Positions 53,667 through 62,564 are shown, counted from the stretch's first letter. The stretch: DNA of 64,000 nucleotides from Pseudomonas abyssi (GCF_002307495.1 NZ_NTMR01000005.1:62001-126000); one strand, 5' to 3'. Numbers and translations are program-made. Notes: a model not told the origin generated them from the letters alone.

Positions 53667-53695
53667 CGCCCCCGCATGAAGTCCTGGCGGGGGCG
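53667..53695 (+). terminator. Hairpin after the secretion ATPase gene
   Basis: CGCCCCCGC (53667-53675) and GCGGGGGCG (53687-53695) form a 9-bp GC stem, followed downstream by a modest T-rich stretch (TAATTCCTCTTG at about 53704-53715). It lies 50 bp after the ATPase stop. Confidence 0.5.
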
Positions 53696-53803
53696 AGGGC
53701 AGCTAATTCCTCTTGCTAACGCTGGCTGCGGGGCTCGACCGCTCTAGGCCGGGCTCTGCGTGATCCGCGGGGCCTCAAGGCGAAACATTTGTTCACAAAT
53801 TGC

Positions 53804-53832
53804 TTGATGGTGAGAATCTATCTCATTACTAT
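53804..53832 (+). promoter_or_regulatory. piuA promoter with Fur box
   Basis: TTGATG (53804-53809) and TACTAT (53827-53832) are 17 bp apart. Between them TGAGAATCTATCTCA (53811-53825) forms a 7-1-7 dyad close to the Fur consensus TGATAATnATTATCA. Fur bound here would block the promoter, so the receptor should be induced by iron shortage. Confidence 0.75.
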
Positions 53833-53850
53833 CCGCGTCTGATTATAAAT

Positions 53851-53878
53851 CAGGAGCATGTTGACTCCTGAACATGCT
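53851..53878 (+). promoter_or_regulatory. Interleaved inverted repeats in the piuA leader
   Basis: Two overlapping dyads. CAGGAG (53851-53856) pairs with CTCCTG (53865-53870), and AGCATGTT (53855-53862) pairs with AACATGCT (53871-53878). As RNA they exclude each other or make a pseudoknot; as DNA they could bind a regulator. The ribosome site AGAGGAAAGG follows. Confidence 0.5.
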
Positions 53879-53899
53879 AGAGGAAAGGGTAGCTAAGCC

Positions 53900-56194
53900 A
53901 TGCAAAAATCGACGTCGCCGTTCATTCGTGCCAGAAAGCATCGTTTGCAGCAACCGGTCGCCACTGCGGTCTCTTCACTGTTGCTGTTGTCCGGTACTGC
54001 CATCGCGCAGGAAGCCACTGATGTAGTGGAGCTGGACGCCATCCAGATTGAGGGCGAAGCCTCCTCCTACCGGGCCGACTCGGTCAGCTCCGCCAAATTT
54101 ACCCAGCCGCTGCTGGATACCCCGCAGACCATTCAGGTCATCACCAATCAGGTCTTTACCGAGCAGGGCGCCACTACCCTGACTGAAGCCCTGCGTAATA
54201 GCGCCGGGGTGGGCACCTTTTACGCCGGTGAGAATGGCAACACGACCACCGGTGACTCCATCTACATGCGCGGCTTTGATACCTCCGGCAGCATCTTTGT
54301 CGACGGTGTGCGGGATATCGGGTCGATCTCGCGTGATCTGTTCAATATTGAGCAGGTGGAAGTCGAGAAGGGGCCGGCCGGCACCGACAGCGGTCGCAGT
54401 TCGCCTTCCGGCTCCATCAACCTGAGCACCAAGCAGGCCAATCTGCGCGACAGCAACCTGGTCAGCACCACCGTGGGAACTGACGGTCAGAAACGCGCAA
54501 CGGCGGATCTCAACCAGACCCTGGATGGCCTGCCGGGAAGCGCCGTGCGCCTCAATCTGTTGTGGCAGGACAGCGATGTCGCAGGGCGTGACCACGTCAA
54601 CAACAGCCGCAACGGCGTCGCGGCCTCCTTCGGCTTTGGTCTGGACACCGCTACCCGCGCCTATCTCAATCTGTTGTACGTCAAGCAGGACAATATTCCC
54701 GACGGCTATGTGCCGACCGTGGGCATTGATCACTGGAGCCCCCAGCCCGGACTGGAAAACCTGGTGGGCAACCCGGTCGACAGCGAGAATTTTTACGGCA
54801 CCAAGCAGGACCACGACGACGTGACCGCCAAGATGGCGACCTTCCGCCTGGAGCACGACTTTTCCGAGCGGGTGCGGCTGACCAACGTGGTGCGTTGGGG
54901 CGAGACCAAGCAGGACTACCTGCTGACCGCCTTTATGAGCACCGGTACCAACATCACCTACACCGACATCAACGACCTCTCCACCTACGCACTGGCGCGC
55001 AGCCTGCCGACCTTCAAGGACATCGAGAACACCATCCTCACCGATCAGCTGAACCTGCGGGTTGATTTCGAGACGGGCACTATCGAGCACAATCTGCTGA
55101 CCGGCGTCGAGCTGACCCGCGAAGAGCAGACCAGCTATGGTGTGAGTTCTGCCGGCAGCCGCCCGGATGCCAACCTGTTCAACCCGAACTGGAATGACAC
55201 CGGGGACCTGACCTACGGGCGCAACGGTGCGAACAGTGAAGGCTCGACCGACACCTACTCGTTGTATGTGTTCGATACTCTGAAGTTTGGCGAGCAGTTC
55301 CTGATCTCCGGCGGCGTGCGTGCCGATCACTATTCAACCGAGTACAGCAACGATGCCATCTGTGGTGGCACCGGGCGTCGCGCCGTGCCCTGCGGCACGC
55401 TGCCGACCGGCAGTATCGTCAATACGATCGACACCGATGACAGCGACACCCTGATCAACTGGAAGTTGGGCGCGGTCTACAAGCCGGTGCCGCAGACCAG
55501 TCTGTACATCAACTACGCGCTGTCCCAGCAGCCACCGGGCGGTCTCAACTTCCAGCTGAGCGACTCTGCCACCAGCGCCAATAACCCGAGCATGGACCCG
55601 CAGGAAGCGCGCACCTACGAGGTTGGCGTCAAGTGGGATGCGGTTCCGGACGCGCTGACGTTGAATGCCGCGGTGTTCCGCACCGACGTGCTCAATGAGG
55701 TGAGCGAGGATGACCTGGGCAACCCGACACAGGATGGTGAGAAGCGCGTGCAGGGCGTTGAGTTGTGGATGAATGGCAACATTACCCCCAACTGGGCCGT
55801 GTCGGCGGGCTACACGTATCTGGACACCGAAGTGACTGAAGGTGATGCGATCACCGCCAGCGGCTCCAGCGACCTGACCTACACGCCTGACAGCGCCTTT
55901 ACCAGCTGGACCACCTATCGCTTCCCGTCTGGGCTGACGGTGGGCGGCGGTGCGCGCTACACCGCGGGCCTCACCCGTGGCCGCGACGGCGCCGTGGGCA
56001 CGCCCGATCACACCGACTCCTACACTGTGTTCGACGCGGTAGTGTCCTATCCGGTATCGGATAACCTGGCGCTGCGTCTGAATGCCTATAACCTGGCGGA
56101 CGAAGAGTACGTGGCGGCGATCAACAAGAGCGGCTATCGCTACACGCCCGGCGCGGCGCGGACCTATCTGCTCAGCGCCGACATGAGCTTCTGA
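53900..56194 (+). CDS. piuA: TonB-dependent siderophore receptor, PiuA/Fiu type
   Basis: A 764-residue outer-membrane receptor for catechol-type ferric siderophores. A signal peptide of about 36 residues ends in ...SGTAIAQ. The plug domain spans about 65-180 (QTIQVITNQVFTEQGATTLT; YMRGFDTSGSIFVDGVRDIG) and the rest is a 22-strand barrel ending ...TYLLSADMSF, with the final Phe needed for assembly. Its sequence and the PKHD hydroxylase downstream match the piuA-piuC pair of P. aeruginosa, where PiuA also admits siderophore-linked antibiotics. A Fur box lies in its promoter. Confidence 0.9.
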   Translation: MQKSTSPFIRARKHRLQQPVATAVSSLLLLSGTAIAQEATDVVELDAIQIEGEASSYRADSVSSAKFTQPLLDTPQTIQVITNQVFTEQGATTLTEALRNSAGVGTFYAGENGNTTTGDSIYMRGFDTSGSIFVDGVRDIGSISRDLFNIEQVEVEKGPAGTDSGRSSPSGSINLSTKQANLRDSNLVSTTVGTDGQKRATADLNQTLDGLPGSAVRLNLLWQDSDVAGRDHVNNSRNGVAASFGFGLDTATRAYLNLLYVKQDNIPDGYVPTVGIDHWSPQPGLENLVGNPVDSENFYGTKQDHDDVTAKMATFRLEHDFSERVRLTNVVRWGETKQDYLLTAFMSTGTNITYTDINDLSTYALARSLPTFKDIENTILTDQLNLRVDFETGTIEHNLLTGVELTREEQTSYGVSSAGSRPDANLFNPNWNDTGDLTYGRNGANSEGSTDTYSLYVFDTLKFGEQFLISGGVRADHYSTEYSNDAICGGTGRRAVPCGTLPTGSIVNTIDTDDSDTLINWKLGAVYKPVPQTSLYINYALSQQPPGGLNFQLSDSATSANNPSMDPQEARTYEVGVKWDAVPDALTLNAAVFRTDVLNEVSEDDLGNPTQDGEKRVQGVELWMNGNITPNWAVSAGYTYLDTEVTEGDAITASGSSDLTYTPDSAFTSWTTYRFPSGLTVGGGARYTAGLTRGRDGAVGTPDHTDSYTVFDAVVSYPVSDNLALRLNAYNLADEEYVAAINKSGYRYTPGAARTYLLSADMSF

Positions 56195-56256
56195 TCCGCG
56201 TGCCGGGCCCTGTCCCGGCGCTCGGTCGCAGCCATTGCCGTGGTGTTTTACCGGTG

Positions 56257-56286
56257 GCACCCGCACTCTGCGGGTGCTGCTGTTTT
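56257..56286 (+). terminator. Terminator after piuA
   Basis: GCACCCGC (56257-56264) pairs with GCGGGTGC (56270-56277), loop ACTCT, followed by TGCTGTTTT. A smaller GCCGGG/CCCGGC hairpin (56202-56219) lies just past the piuA stop. So piuC may be expressed less than piuA or from read-through. Confidence 0.7.
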
Positions 56287-56373
56287 CAGTCGTCGGCCCG
56301 GACTGATTGCCCGTGCCGTTGCTCGCAGGGGCAGCGCCGGCGGTGACCGTGGCCCTCAGCAGGTGAACGCATT

Positions 56374-57054
56374 ATGTTGGTACATATTCCAGAAGTTCTC
56401 AGCAAGGCCGAGGTGGCTGAGGTGCGCAAGCGCCTGGCGGCGGCCGACTGGGTGGACGGTCGCGCGACGGTCGGGCAGCAGGGCGCGGTGGTCAAGCGCA
56501 ATCGCCAGTTGCCGGTAGACTCGCCGGTGGCGCGCGAACTGGGTGAGATCATCCTGACGCGCCTGTACGCCCATCCACTGTTCATGGCCGCCGCCTTGCC
56601 GCTGCGCTCGGTACCGCCGCTGTTCAGCGTCTACAGCGGGGGCGAGCACTACGGGTTTCATGTCGATGGCGCGGTACGACAACTGCCGTTTAATCAGCTC
56701 AGCCTGCGTACCGATGTCTCGTCCACCTTGTTCCTGGCTGAGCCGGAGGAATACGACGGCGGCGAGCTGGAGGTGCAGGACACCTACGGCATTCACGAGG
56801 TCAAGCTGCCGGCGGGTGACTTGATTCTGTATCCGTCCAGCAGCTTGCATCAGGTAACGCCGGTCACCCGGGGTGAGCGGGTGTGCAGCGTATTCTGGAG
56901 CCAGAGCATGGTGCGCTCTGATGCCCAGCGCTCGCAGCTGTATGAGCTGGATAGCACCATTCAGCAATTGCGCGGCAAGCTGGGTGACTGCCCCGAGGTG
57001 CTGACCCTGACCGGGCACTACCATAATCTGCTGCGACAATGGGCCGAGGTATAA
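56374..57054 (+). CDS. piuC: Fe(2+)/2-oxoglutarate PKHD-type hydroxylase PiuC
   Basis: A 226-residue dioxygenase of the PKHD-hydroxylase group. The facial triad is H96 and D98 (GFHVDGAV) with H159 (SSLHQVTPV), and R169 binds 2-oxoglutarate. [18 protein letters not shown] is the family signature. It stands directly after piuA, as in P. aeruginosa, where piuC is linked to siderophore or receptor function; its exact target is not known to me. The ATG at 56374 starts [14 protein letters not shown]. The 179 bp between piuA and piuC contain a terminator. Confidence 0.9.
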   Translation: MLVHIPEVLSKAEVAEVRKRLAAADWVDGRATVGQQGAVVKRNRQLPVDSPVARELGEIILTRLYAHPLFMAAALPLRSVPPLFSVYSGGEHYGFHVDGAVRQLPFNQLSLRTDVSSTLFLAEPEEYDGGELEVQDTYGIHEVKLPAGDLILYPSSSLHQVTPVTRGERVCSVFWSQSMVRSDAQRSQLYELDSTIQQLRGKLGDCPEVLTLTGHYHNLLRQWAEV

Positions 57055-57111
57055 GGCCGGCGGCCTGTTAGAATGCGCGGCTTACGCTGAGTGATCGCGC
57101 GGAGCCGCCCC

Positions 57112-57954
57112 ATGAACTACCGTCACAGTTATCACGCCGGCAATCACGCCGACGTGTTCAAACACGCGCTGTTGCGCCAGTTGCTGGTGCTGATGCAGCG
57201 CAAACAGACGCCGCTGTGCTGTCTGGACAGCCACGCCGGTACTGCCTTTTATGATCTGCAGGGCGAGGCCGCCGGCAAGACCGGTGAATACGTTGAGGGT
57301 ATTGGCCGGCTCTGGGCCCGCGATGACCTGCCGCTGTGGCTGGCTGACTACCGGGATGCGGTAGCGCGGCACAATCCGGACGGACAGCTGCGCTGGTATC
57401 CGGGCTCGCCACAGATCATGGCTGAGTTGCTGCGCGAGCAGGACCGTATGATCCTCAGCGAACTGCACCCCGAGGACGCCGATACCCTGCGCCAGTATTT
57501 TGCGCCGCAGCCGGAGATCGCGGTGCATCAGCGCGATGGCTACGAGCTGCCCAAGGCATTCCTGCCGGTTGCGGAAAAACGCGCGCTCTGGCTGCTGGAC
57601 CCTCCCTTTGAAAAGACCGACGACCTGCAGCGCTGCGTGGCTGCAGTCGAGCAGGCAGTCGCGCGCATGCGTCAGACGGTGATTGCGATCTGGTATCCGA
57701 TCAAGGATCAGCGGCTGCTCAAGGACTTCTACCAAGGCATCGCCGATAGCGGCGCGCCCAAGGCGCTGCGAGTCGAGCTGAACGTGCGTCCGGCTGATAA
57801 TCAATTGGGGCTGAACGGCTCAGGCATGATGCTGATCAACCCGCCGTGGCCGATCTGGGAAGAGCTGGAGCAGATATTGCCGTGGCTGAGCCGGGAGCTG
57901 GCGCAGTCCGGTGGCGGGAGTTGGCGGATGGATTGGCTGGCTGGCGCGCCCTGA
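57112..57954 (+). CDS. rlmJ: 23S rRNA m6A2030 methyltransferase RlmJ
   Basis: A 280-residue enzyme, matching E. coli RlmJ in length. The N-terminus MNYRHSYHAGNHADVFKHAL is the hallmark of the family, with the SAM site CLDSHAGTAFYDL and the catalytic motif LLDPPFEKTDD. It methylates A2030 of 23S rRNA. The ATG at 57112 was chosen by homology; an in-frame start at 57091 is not needed. It is 57 bp after piuC and not functionally related to it. Confidence 0.93.
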   Translation: MNYRHSYHAGNHADVFKHALLRQLLVLMQRKQTPLCCLDSHAGTAFYDLQGEAAGKTGEYVEGIGRLWARDDLPLWLADYRDAVARHNPDGQLRWYPGSPQIMAELLREQDRMILSELHPEDADTLRQYFAPQPEIAVHQRDGYELPKAFLPVAEKRALWLLDPPFEKTDDLQRCVAAVEQAVARMRQTVIAIWYPIKDQRLLKDFYQGIADSGAPKALRVELNVRPADNQLGLNGSGMMLINPPWPIWEELEQILPWLSRELAQSGGGSWRMDWLAGAP

Positions 57955-58023
57955 GGTCAGGGCGCACCGCCGCCGGATTGTCGAGGGGCACGACATGCCG
58001 TGCCCGCCACGATTGCCGTGCGA

Positions 58024-59202
58024 TCAACCCTCCAGCTGGAAGGTCAGCCCGGCGTGTTCCTGCAGACGCTTGATCAGCTTGTCGCCCATGGCCGGTGCGG
58101 TCGTCCAGATGCCGCCCTGGGTATCGGTGGCATCGCGTACCAGGCAGATGGCGCTTTCGGCAATCATGCGCGAGGTCGAGCCGTAACCCGGATCGCGTTT
58201 GCCCGCCACGCTGGCCATCAGCGTCTTGCCGTCGGCGCCTTCACCAATGAACAGTACATCGTAGAAGCCGTTTTCACGCTCCTCCTTGGTCGGGCCTTCA
58301 CCCGGCTTGGGCGCGTCGTCGCCGGCCAGTGACTTGTCGCCTGTGACTGCCTTGGCGATGGCTTCGCCCTGTTCGCCCGGGCCGGTCAAAATCATCTCGT
58401 CGTAGACAAAATCGCTGCCGTAAGCATGCCCCAGCAGCGCGTTGGAGCGGTGCACGTTGCGGGTGTTGATGGCCGCCATGACGAAGGGCGCCGCCCAGCT
58501 GCCCAGTGACTCGTCAAACTCCGGCTTGGCCGCCGGCGGCTGGGCCGGGCCAGTGAAGCCTGGCGTGAGCGCAAAGGGGTTGCCGAGCAACTGGTAGATT
58601 TCCGGGTTGGCCTTGGCCGCCGCCAGGGTGGCCTTCAGGCTGGCGGCAGTGCCGCCGGAAAAGGTGCCCTTCATCTTGCGCACGCGGCCCTTGACGCGGG
58701 AGAGCGCCGCGCCAAATTTCTCCTGCGCGGCCTGCTGCAGGAAGTAGACCCCCAGATCGAATGGAATGGAGTCAAAACCGCAGGAGAAGACGATACGCGC
58801 GCCGCTTTGCTTGGCGGTCTCGCCATGGGCATCGATCATCTGACGCATCCACGCCGGCTCGCCGCAAAGGTCGACGTAATCGGTACCGGTTTCTGCGCAG
58901 ATGCGCACCAGGTCAGAACCGTACAACTGGTAGGGGCCAACGGTGGTCAGTACCACGCGGGTACGCTCGGCCATGGCGCGCAGGCTGTCTGCGTCGCCGG
59001 TGTCGGCAACCACCAGCGGTGTGCCGGCAGGGGCGCCGATTTCATCGCGAACGGCTTCCAGCTTGCTCTGGCTGCGGCCCGCCATGGCCCAGCGCAGGCC
59101 GCTGTCGTCGGCATACTCCTGGCTCAGGTATTCTGCAACCAGACGGCCGGTATAGCCGGTGGCGCCGTAGACGATGATGTCAAACTCTGGCGTACTGCTC
59201 AT
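58024..59202 (-). CDS. Saccharopine dehydrogenase-like oxidoreductase (trans-acting enoyl reductase group)
   Basis: A 392-residue NAD(P)-dependent protein. The Rossmann motif is IVYGATGYTGRLVAEYL (about 9-25), and VLTTVGPYQLYGSDLVRICA and YVDLCGEPAWMRQMI follow. This matches the saccharopine dehydrogenase NADP-binding family that includes the mycobacterial trans-acting enoyl reductases; such proteins in bacteria act on lipids or unknown substrates. No lysine-pathway role is implied. It converges on rlmJ. Confidence 0.85.
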   Translation of the reverse strand: MSSTPEFDIIVYGATGYTGRLVAEYLSQEYADDSGLRWAMAGRSQSKLEAVRDEIGAPAGTPLVVADTGDADSLRAMAERTRVVLTTVGPYQLYGSDLVRICAETGTDYVDLCGEPAWMRQMIDAHGETAKQSGARIVFSCGFDSIPFDLGVYFLQQAAQEKFGAALSRVKGRVRKMKGTFSGGTAASLKATLAAAKANPEIYQLLGNPFALTPGFTGPAQPPAAKPEFDESLGSWAAPFVMAAINTRNVHRSNALLGHAYGSDFVYDEMILTGPGEQGEAIAKAVTGDKSLAGDDAPKPGEGPTKEERENGFYDVLFIGEGADGKTLMASVAGKRDPGYGSTSRMIAESAICLVRDATDTQGGIWTTAPAMGDKLIKRLQEHAGLTFQLEG

Positions 59203-59446
59203 GCGGGGTGTCCTCCTGGTGGGCGGGGAGTGGCGGCTGAACTTTGTGTCATGCGAGCCAGTCCCAGCCAGTGTGGGTGCCTGATATTCAAGCTAGTCTG
59301 GCACAGATTGCGGGGCAGGGTTGAGCGCTCGCGCCGGTTTCTCCGGGGCGAATGGCGGCCAATAATCCGCAGCGATGACGGGCGGCACCTATAGTGGACT
59401 GATGGCCGTTGACCGGCCTACAAACAACGAATGCAAGGAGATCGAC

Positions 59447-59749
59447 ATGGCTGCAGAGAAGGCACCGCAGAGCGCCACGAACAAGCAGAGTGAGCTGGCC
59501 GCCAGCAAGGTGGCGGTCGGTGAGGCCTATGAGAAGCTGCTGGAGGCGCGCGACCACTTTGCCTCCGCGGCTCAGGCCGCTGGGCTGGAAGTGCGACACG
59601 ACGCCCTTGAACATCTGCTCAAGGGGCGCGAGAAGGCCGAAGAACTGGGCGCTCAGGCCAACACCTACATTCGCGAGAAACCACTGGCAACCATCAGCCT
59701 GGCCTTTGCGGCCGGCTTTGTGCTGTCGCAGTTGCTCTCGCGCAAATGA
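59447..59749 (+). CDS. DUF883 (ElaB/YqjD-like) membrane-anchored protein
   Basis: A 100-residue protein: a long amphipathic helix (about 20-75) followed by a C-terminal membrane anchor (TISLAFAAGFVLSQLLSRK). In E. coli YqjD/ElaB proteins of this layout bind ribosomes and sit in the inner membrane under RpoS control. The ATG at 59447 is preceded by AAGGAG. Its stop overlaps the next start (ATGA), so it opens a cluster with a YqjE-like, a YqjK-like and an AI-2E-type gene. A TATAGT box at 59390 may be its promoter. Confidence 0.8.
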   Translation: MAAEKAPQSATNKQSELAASKVAVGEAYEKLLEARDHFASAAQAAGLEVRHDALEHLLKGREKAEELGAQANTYIREKPLATISLAFAAGFVLSQLLSRK

Positions 59750-60255
59750 TTGAGCCGACGCGCGATCAGCCGGAAGCGGAGCCTCAGGGCGCCGCTTCCG
59801 GCGAACAGCAATCCGAACAGCAATCCGAACAGCAATCCGAACAGCAAGCTGATCAGGAGGCTGTCAGCGAGGCGCTGGTGCAGCAGACGGCCGCTTGGTT
59901 GGAACAGATTGCCTCGGCCAGCGGCGAGCTGCTGCGTCTGTTCCGCCTGGAGTGGAAACTGACGCTGGGCGACGCCAAACGTGTGTTGCTGCTGGGTGTG
60001 ATTTTGATTCCGCTGCTGTTGTTCGCCTGGTTGCTGCTCAGTGCGCTGCTGGGCTGGTGGGCATGGCAGGCCACGCAGTCGGTCAGCCTTGCTCTACTCA
60101 CCGCGCTGGCGCTGCAGTTGCTGTGCGCCGGGCTGCTGGCCAGGCAGATCGGTATCTATCAACGGTCCCAGGGATTCCGCCGCACGGGCGCCCACCTGAA
60201 GCGACTCATGCAGGGAGCAGATGATGAAGCGAAAGCAACTGATCGACGAGATTGA
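59746..60255 (+). CDS. YqjE-like (DUF1469) membrane protein
   Basis: A 169-residue protein with an acidic, Gln/Glu-rich N-terminus (about 1-40), then two membrane helices (VLLLGVILIPLLLFAWLLL and LALLTALALQLLCAGLLA) and a basic C-terminus. This is the YqjE or putative phage holin-like family, usually found next to YqjD. The name holin is historical: no phage genes are nearby. The N-terminus contains three full 12-bp repeats coding EQQS plus a degenerate fourth. Confidence 0.8.
   Translation: MIEPTRDQPEAEPQGAASGEQQSEQQSEQQSEQQADQEAVSEALVQQTAAWLEQIASASGELLRLFRLEWKLTLGDAKRVLLLGVILIPLLLFAWLLLSALLGWWAWQATQSVSLALLTALALQLLCAGLLARQIGIYQRSQGFRRTGAHLKRLMQGADDEAKATDRRD
59803..59850 (+). repeat. 12-bp tandem repeat in the YqjE-like gene
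   Basis: GAACAGCAATCC occurs exactly at 59803-59814, 59815-59826 and 59827-59838; the fourth copy, 59839-59850, ends GCT. It encodes EQQS units. The 12-bp length keeps the frame, so copy number may vary between strains. Confidence 0.92.
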
Positions 60256-60496
60256 GCAACTGGACAAGCAGTTGGCGCTGCGCCTGGACATCGTCGAGCT
60301 GAGTGGCGCGCTGGTGCGCCATCAGTTGCGCCAGGTTAATCCGGCTTTACTGGTAGGTGGCGGTGCCCTGGCCGGCGCGGCGACGCAACGCCTGGGGTTG
60401 GGACGGACCTGGGGCATGGGCCTGACCGGGGTGCGTCTGCTGCCGGTGGCACAGAGCCTGCTGCCGCTGCTGCGCAACCTGGGGCTGGTGCTGTGA
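60224..60496 (+). CDS. Small YqjK-like protein
   Basis: A 90-residue protein starting MKRKQLIDEIEQLDKQLALR, an amphipathic helix, then VELSGALVRHQLRQVNPALL and a glycine-rich hydrophobic part (VGGGALAGAATQRLGLG) that might reach the membrane. It sits third in the DUF883-YqjE set, where YqjK is found in E. coli; similarity beyond size and position is weak. GGGAG lies 7 bp before the ATG at 60224 (another ATG is at 60221). Its stop overlaps the next gene's GTG. Confidence 0.6.
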   Translation: MKRKQLIDEIEQLDKQLALRLDIVELSGALVRHQLRQVNPALLVGGGALAGAATQRLGLGRTWGMGLTGVRLLPVAQSLLPLLRNLGLVL

Positions 60497-61668
60497 CCGA
60501 GCAGACACCGCCGAGCGAGATCGAAGAAATTACCGGGCCCAGAGCCAAGATGCCGCCGGTACAGATGGCGCTCTACTGGCTGCTGGCGCTGGCCTGTCTG
60601 TACACCCTGTACCTGGCCAAGACGCTGTTGTTGCCGGTGCTGGTGGCGGCGTTGTTCGCCTTGTTGCTGAGCCCGCTGGTCGGGCTGTTCAAGCGTTTCC
60701 ACATCCCGCGGACCCTGTCGGCGCTGGTGCTGCTGACGTCGATTGGCGTGCCGTTCACGGTGATGGGCATGCAGCTGTCCGAGCCGGCGGAGAAGTGGTT
60801 TCAACGCATTCCGGAGCTGTCTGCGCAGTTGACCGACGAGCTGGATGAGTTCAGTCGCAGACTGTCCGTCAGCGAGTCTCCTGTCACGGTGACCGAGCCG
60901 GAAAAGGACAGCGGGTTTCGTTTTTTTGGTTGGTTTCGTGATGACCCGGAGCCACGCTCCGCCCCCTCGCCGACGCCCGCGCCGGTGGGGGACAGCGCCG
61001 TCTCGGACCGGCTGATGCAAGGTGGTGTCGAGCTGATGGTGCAGATGCTCGGCGCGACCCCTGCGGTACTGGCGCAGTTCTTCACCTTTCTGGTGCTGGT
61101 ACTGTTCATGCTGATCTTCGGGCCGACCCTGTACAGCACCTTTATTCGGGTATTTCCGCAGATTCGTGACAAACAGGCGGCGACGGACCTGCTGGAGCAG
61201 GTGCAATATGAACTGTCGCGCTACATCCTGACGGTCAGCGTGATCAATACGCTGCTGGGTGTGGTGACCGGCTGTGTGCTGTTTTTCATGGGCGTGGAAG
61301 ACGCGCTGCTGTGGGGCGTGATGGTTGCGTTGCTCAATTTCGCACCGTACGTCGGACCGGTCATTGGTATGGGGGTGCTCTGCCTGGCCGGCGTGGTGCA
61401 GTACGGTCCGGTGCTGGCGGCGCTGCTGCCCGCGCTGATTTATTTCTGCATCAATCTGGTCGAGGCGCAGTTTGTCACGCCGACCGTGCTGGGCCACAAC
61501 ATGCGTTTGCACCCGCTGGTGCTGATGCTGTGGCTGATTCTCTGGGGCTGGATGTGGGGTGTGGTCGGTGTACTGATCGCCGTGCCGCTATTGGTCTGCC
61601 TGAAGCTCGCGGCGGCGCGGCTACGGCTGTTCCCGCACTGGGTCAAGCTGATCGAAAGCCCGATCTAG
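60493..61668 (+). CDS. AI-2E/PerM-family transporter
   Basis: A 391-residue membrane protein with about eight segments. Family marks are ALFALLLSPLVGLFKRFHIPR near the N-terminus, the amphipathic middle region, and the C-terminal LNFAPYVGPVIGMGVLCLAG and LWLILWGWMWGVVGVLIAVP. The N-terminus is acidic; a charged, proline-rich insert (about 145-170) is unusual. The start is GTG at 60493, overlapping the previous stop (GTGA). Despite the family name, many members are antiporters or permeases, so AI-2 export cannot be claimed. Confidence 0.86.
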   Translation: MTEQTPPSEIEEITGPRAKMPPVQMALYWLLALACLYTLYLAKTLLLPVLVAALFALLLSPLVGLFKRFHIPRTLSALVLLTSIGVPFTVMGMQLSEPAEKWFQRIPELSAQLTDELDEFSRRLSVSESPVTVTEPEKDSGFRFFGWFRDDPEPRSAPSPTPAPVGDSAVSDRLMQGGVELMVQMLGATPAVLAQFFTFLVLVLFMLIFGPTLYSTFIRVFPQIRDKQAATDLLEQVQYELSRYILTVSVINTLLGVVTGCVLFFMGVEDALLWGVMVALLNFAPYVGPVIGMGVLCLAGVVQYGPVLAALLPALIYFCINLVEAQFVTPTVLGHNMRLHPLVLMLWLILWGWMWGVVGVLIAVPLLVCLKLAAARLRLFPHWVKLIESPI

Positions 61669-61697
61669 GCGTTATTGACACGCATTCGACGGGGCGC

Positions 61698-62564
61698 TCA
61701 GGCTGGCTTGGGCGCGCGTTGCACCAGCAGCACGGCGCTGATAATCAGCGCGCCGCCCAGCAGCATGCGCAGGGTGGGCTGCTCGGCAAACAGCCACCAG
61801 GCGATGAGAATGCCGTAGACCGGCTCGAGCGCGAAGAACAGCGAGGCCACCCGCGCCTTCAGCACGCTCAGGCTGGAGACGAACAGTACATGCGCCAGAC
61901 CGGTGCACAGAACCCCCAGCAGGCCGATCCACAGCCAGTCCAGTGGTGGCATCCGCCACATCGCGCCGGCACCGAAGGGCAATACGCACGCCAGCACGAC
62001 CAGATTCTGCCAGCAAGCAATCTGTACCGGATGCAGGTGGCCGCTGGTCAGGCGGTTGCCGACCGAGACGGCAGCAAAGCAGAAGCCCGAGAGGATCGCC
62101 CACAGCAGGCCGGTGGTGTTGCTGGCGGCCAGATCAAACTGCGGCGGAATCAGCAGCAGGCCGGCGCACACCAAAGCCACTTTCAGCAGGTCTGAGGCGC
62201 TGGGCTTCTCCCGCCAGAACACCGCCTCCAGTACCACCACAAAGGCCGGGAAGCTGGCAAAGCCGAGGGTGGCGATGCCAACGCCCGACAGCTTGATGGC
62301 GTGGAAAAAGGTCAGCCAGTGGATCGCCAGAAATACCCCGCACAGCAGCAGGCTGGCCAGACGCTTGCCGCTCAGTCCGGCAGCCAGCGGGGTGCGCGCC
62401 CACAGGGCGAACAGCACTAGTGCACCGACTGCGAACACGGCGCGTCCCAGCACAATGGTGTCGGGTGAGGTGCTGGCCAGCTTGCCAAAGATGCCGGTCA
62501 GCCCGAACAGCAGAGCGGCAATATGCATGAACAGCAGGGCGCGGTTGTGGGTCAGGTCAGTCAT
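61698..62564 (-). CDS. EamA-family (DMT) transporter
   Basis: A 288-residue protein with ten predicted membrane segments, i.e. two EamA domains: ALLFGLTGIFGKLASTSPDT opens the first (about 15-34) and LLWAILSGFCFAAVSVGNRL the second (about 153-172). DMT exporters move amino acids or metabolites out; the substrate is unknown. It converges on the AI-2E gene and shares a strand with the AraC regulator, starting 82 bp downstream of that gene's stop, so the regulator might control it. Confidence 0.88.
   Translation of the reverse strand: MTDLTHNRALLFMHIAALLFGLTGIFGKLASTSPDTIVLGRAVFAVGALVLFALWARTPLAAGLSGKRLASLLLCGVFLAIHWLTFFHAIKLSGVGIATLGFASFPAFVVVLEAVFWREKPSASDLLKVALVCAGLLLIPPQFDLAASNTTGLLWAILSGFCFAAVSVGNRLTSGHLHPVQIACWQNLVVLACVLPFGAGAMWRMPPLDWLWIGLLGVLCTGLAHVLFVSSLSVLKARVASLFFALEPVYGILIAWWLFAEQPTLRMLLGGALIISAVLLVQRAPKPA

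Noticed and set aside
59803-59850. Short CRISPR-like array
   Set aside because: The units are direct, contiguous 12-bp repeats with no spacers, lying in a coding frame.
59746-60255. Phage holin / prophage remnant
   Set aside because: The YqjE family is called holin-like only by name; there are no phage genes, integrase or attachment sites around it.
60493-61668. Autoinducer-2 exporter and quorum sensing
   Set aside because: The AI-2E family is broad and functionally mixed; no luxS or lsr genes are present.
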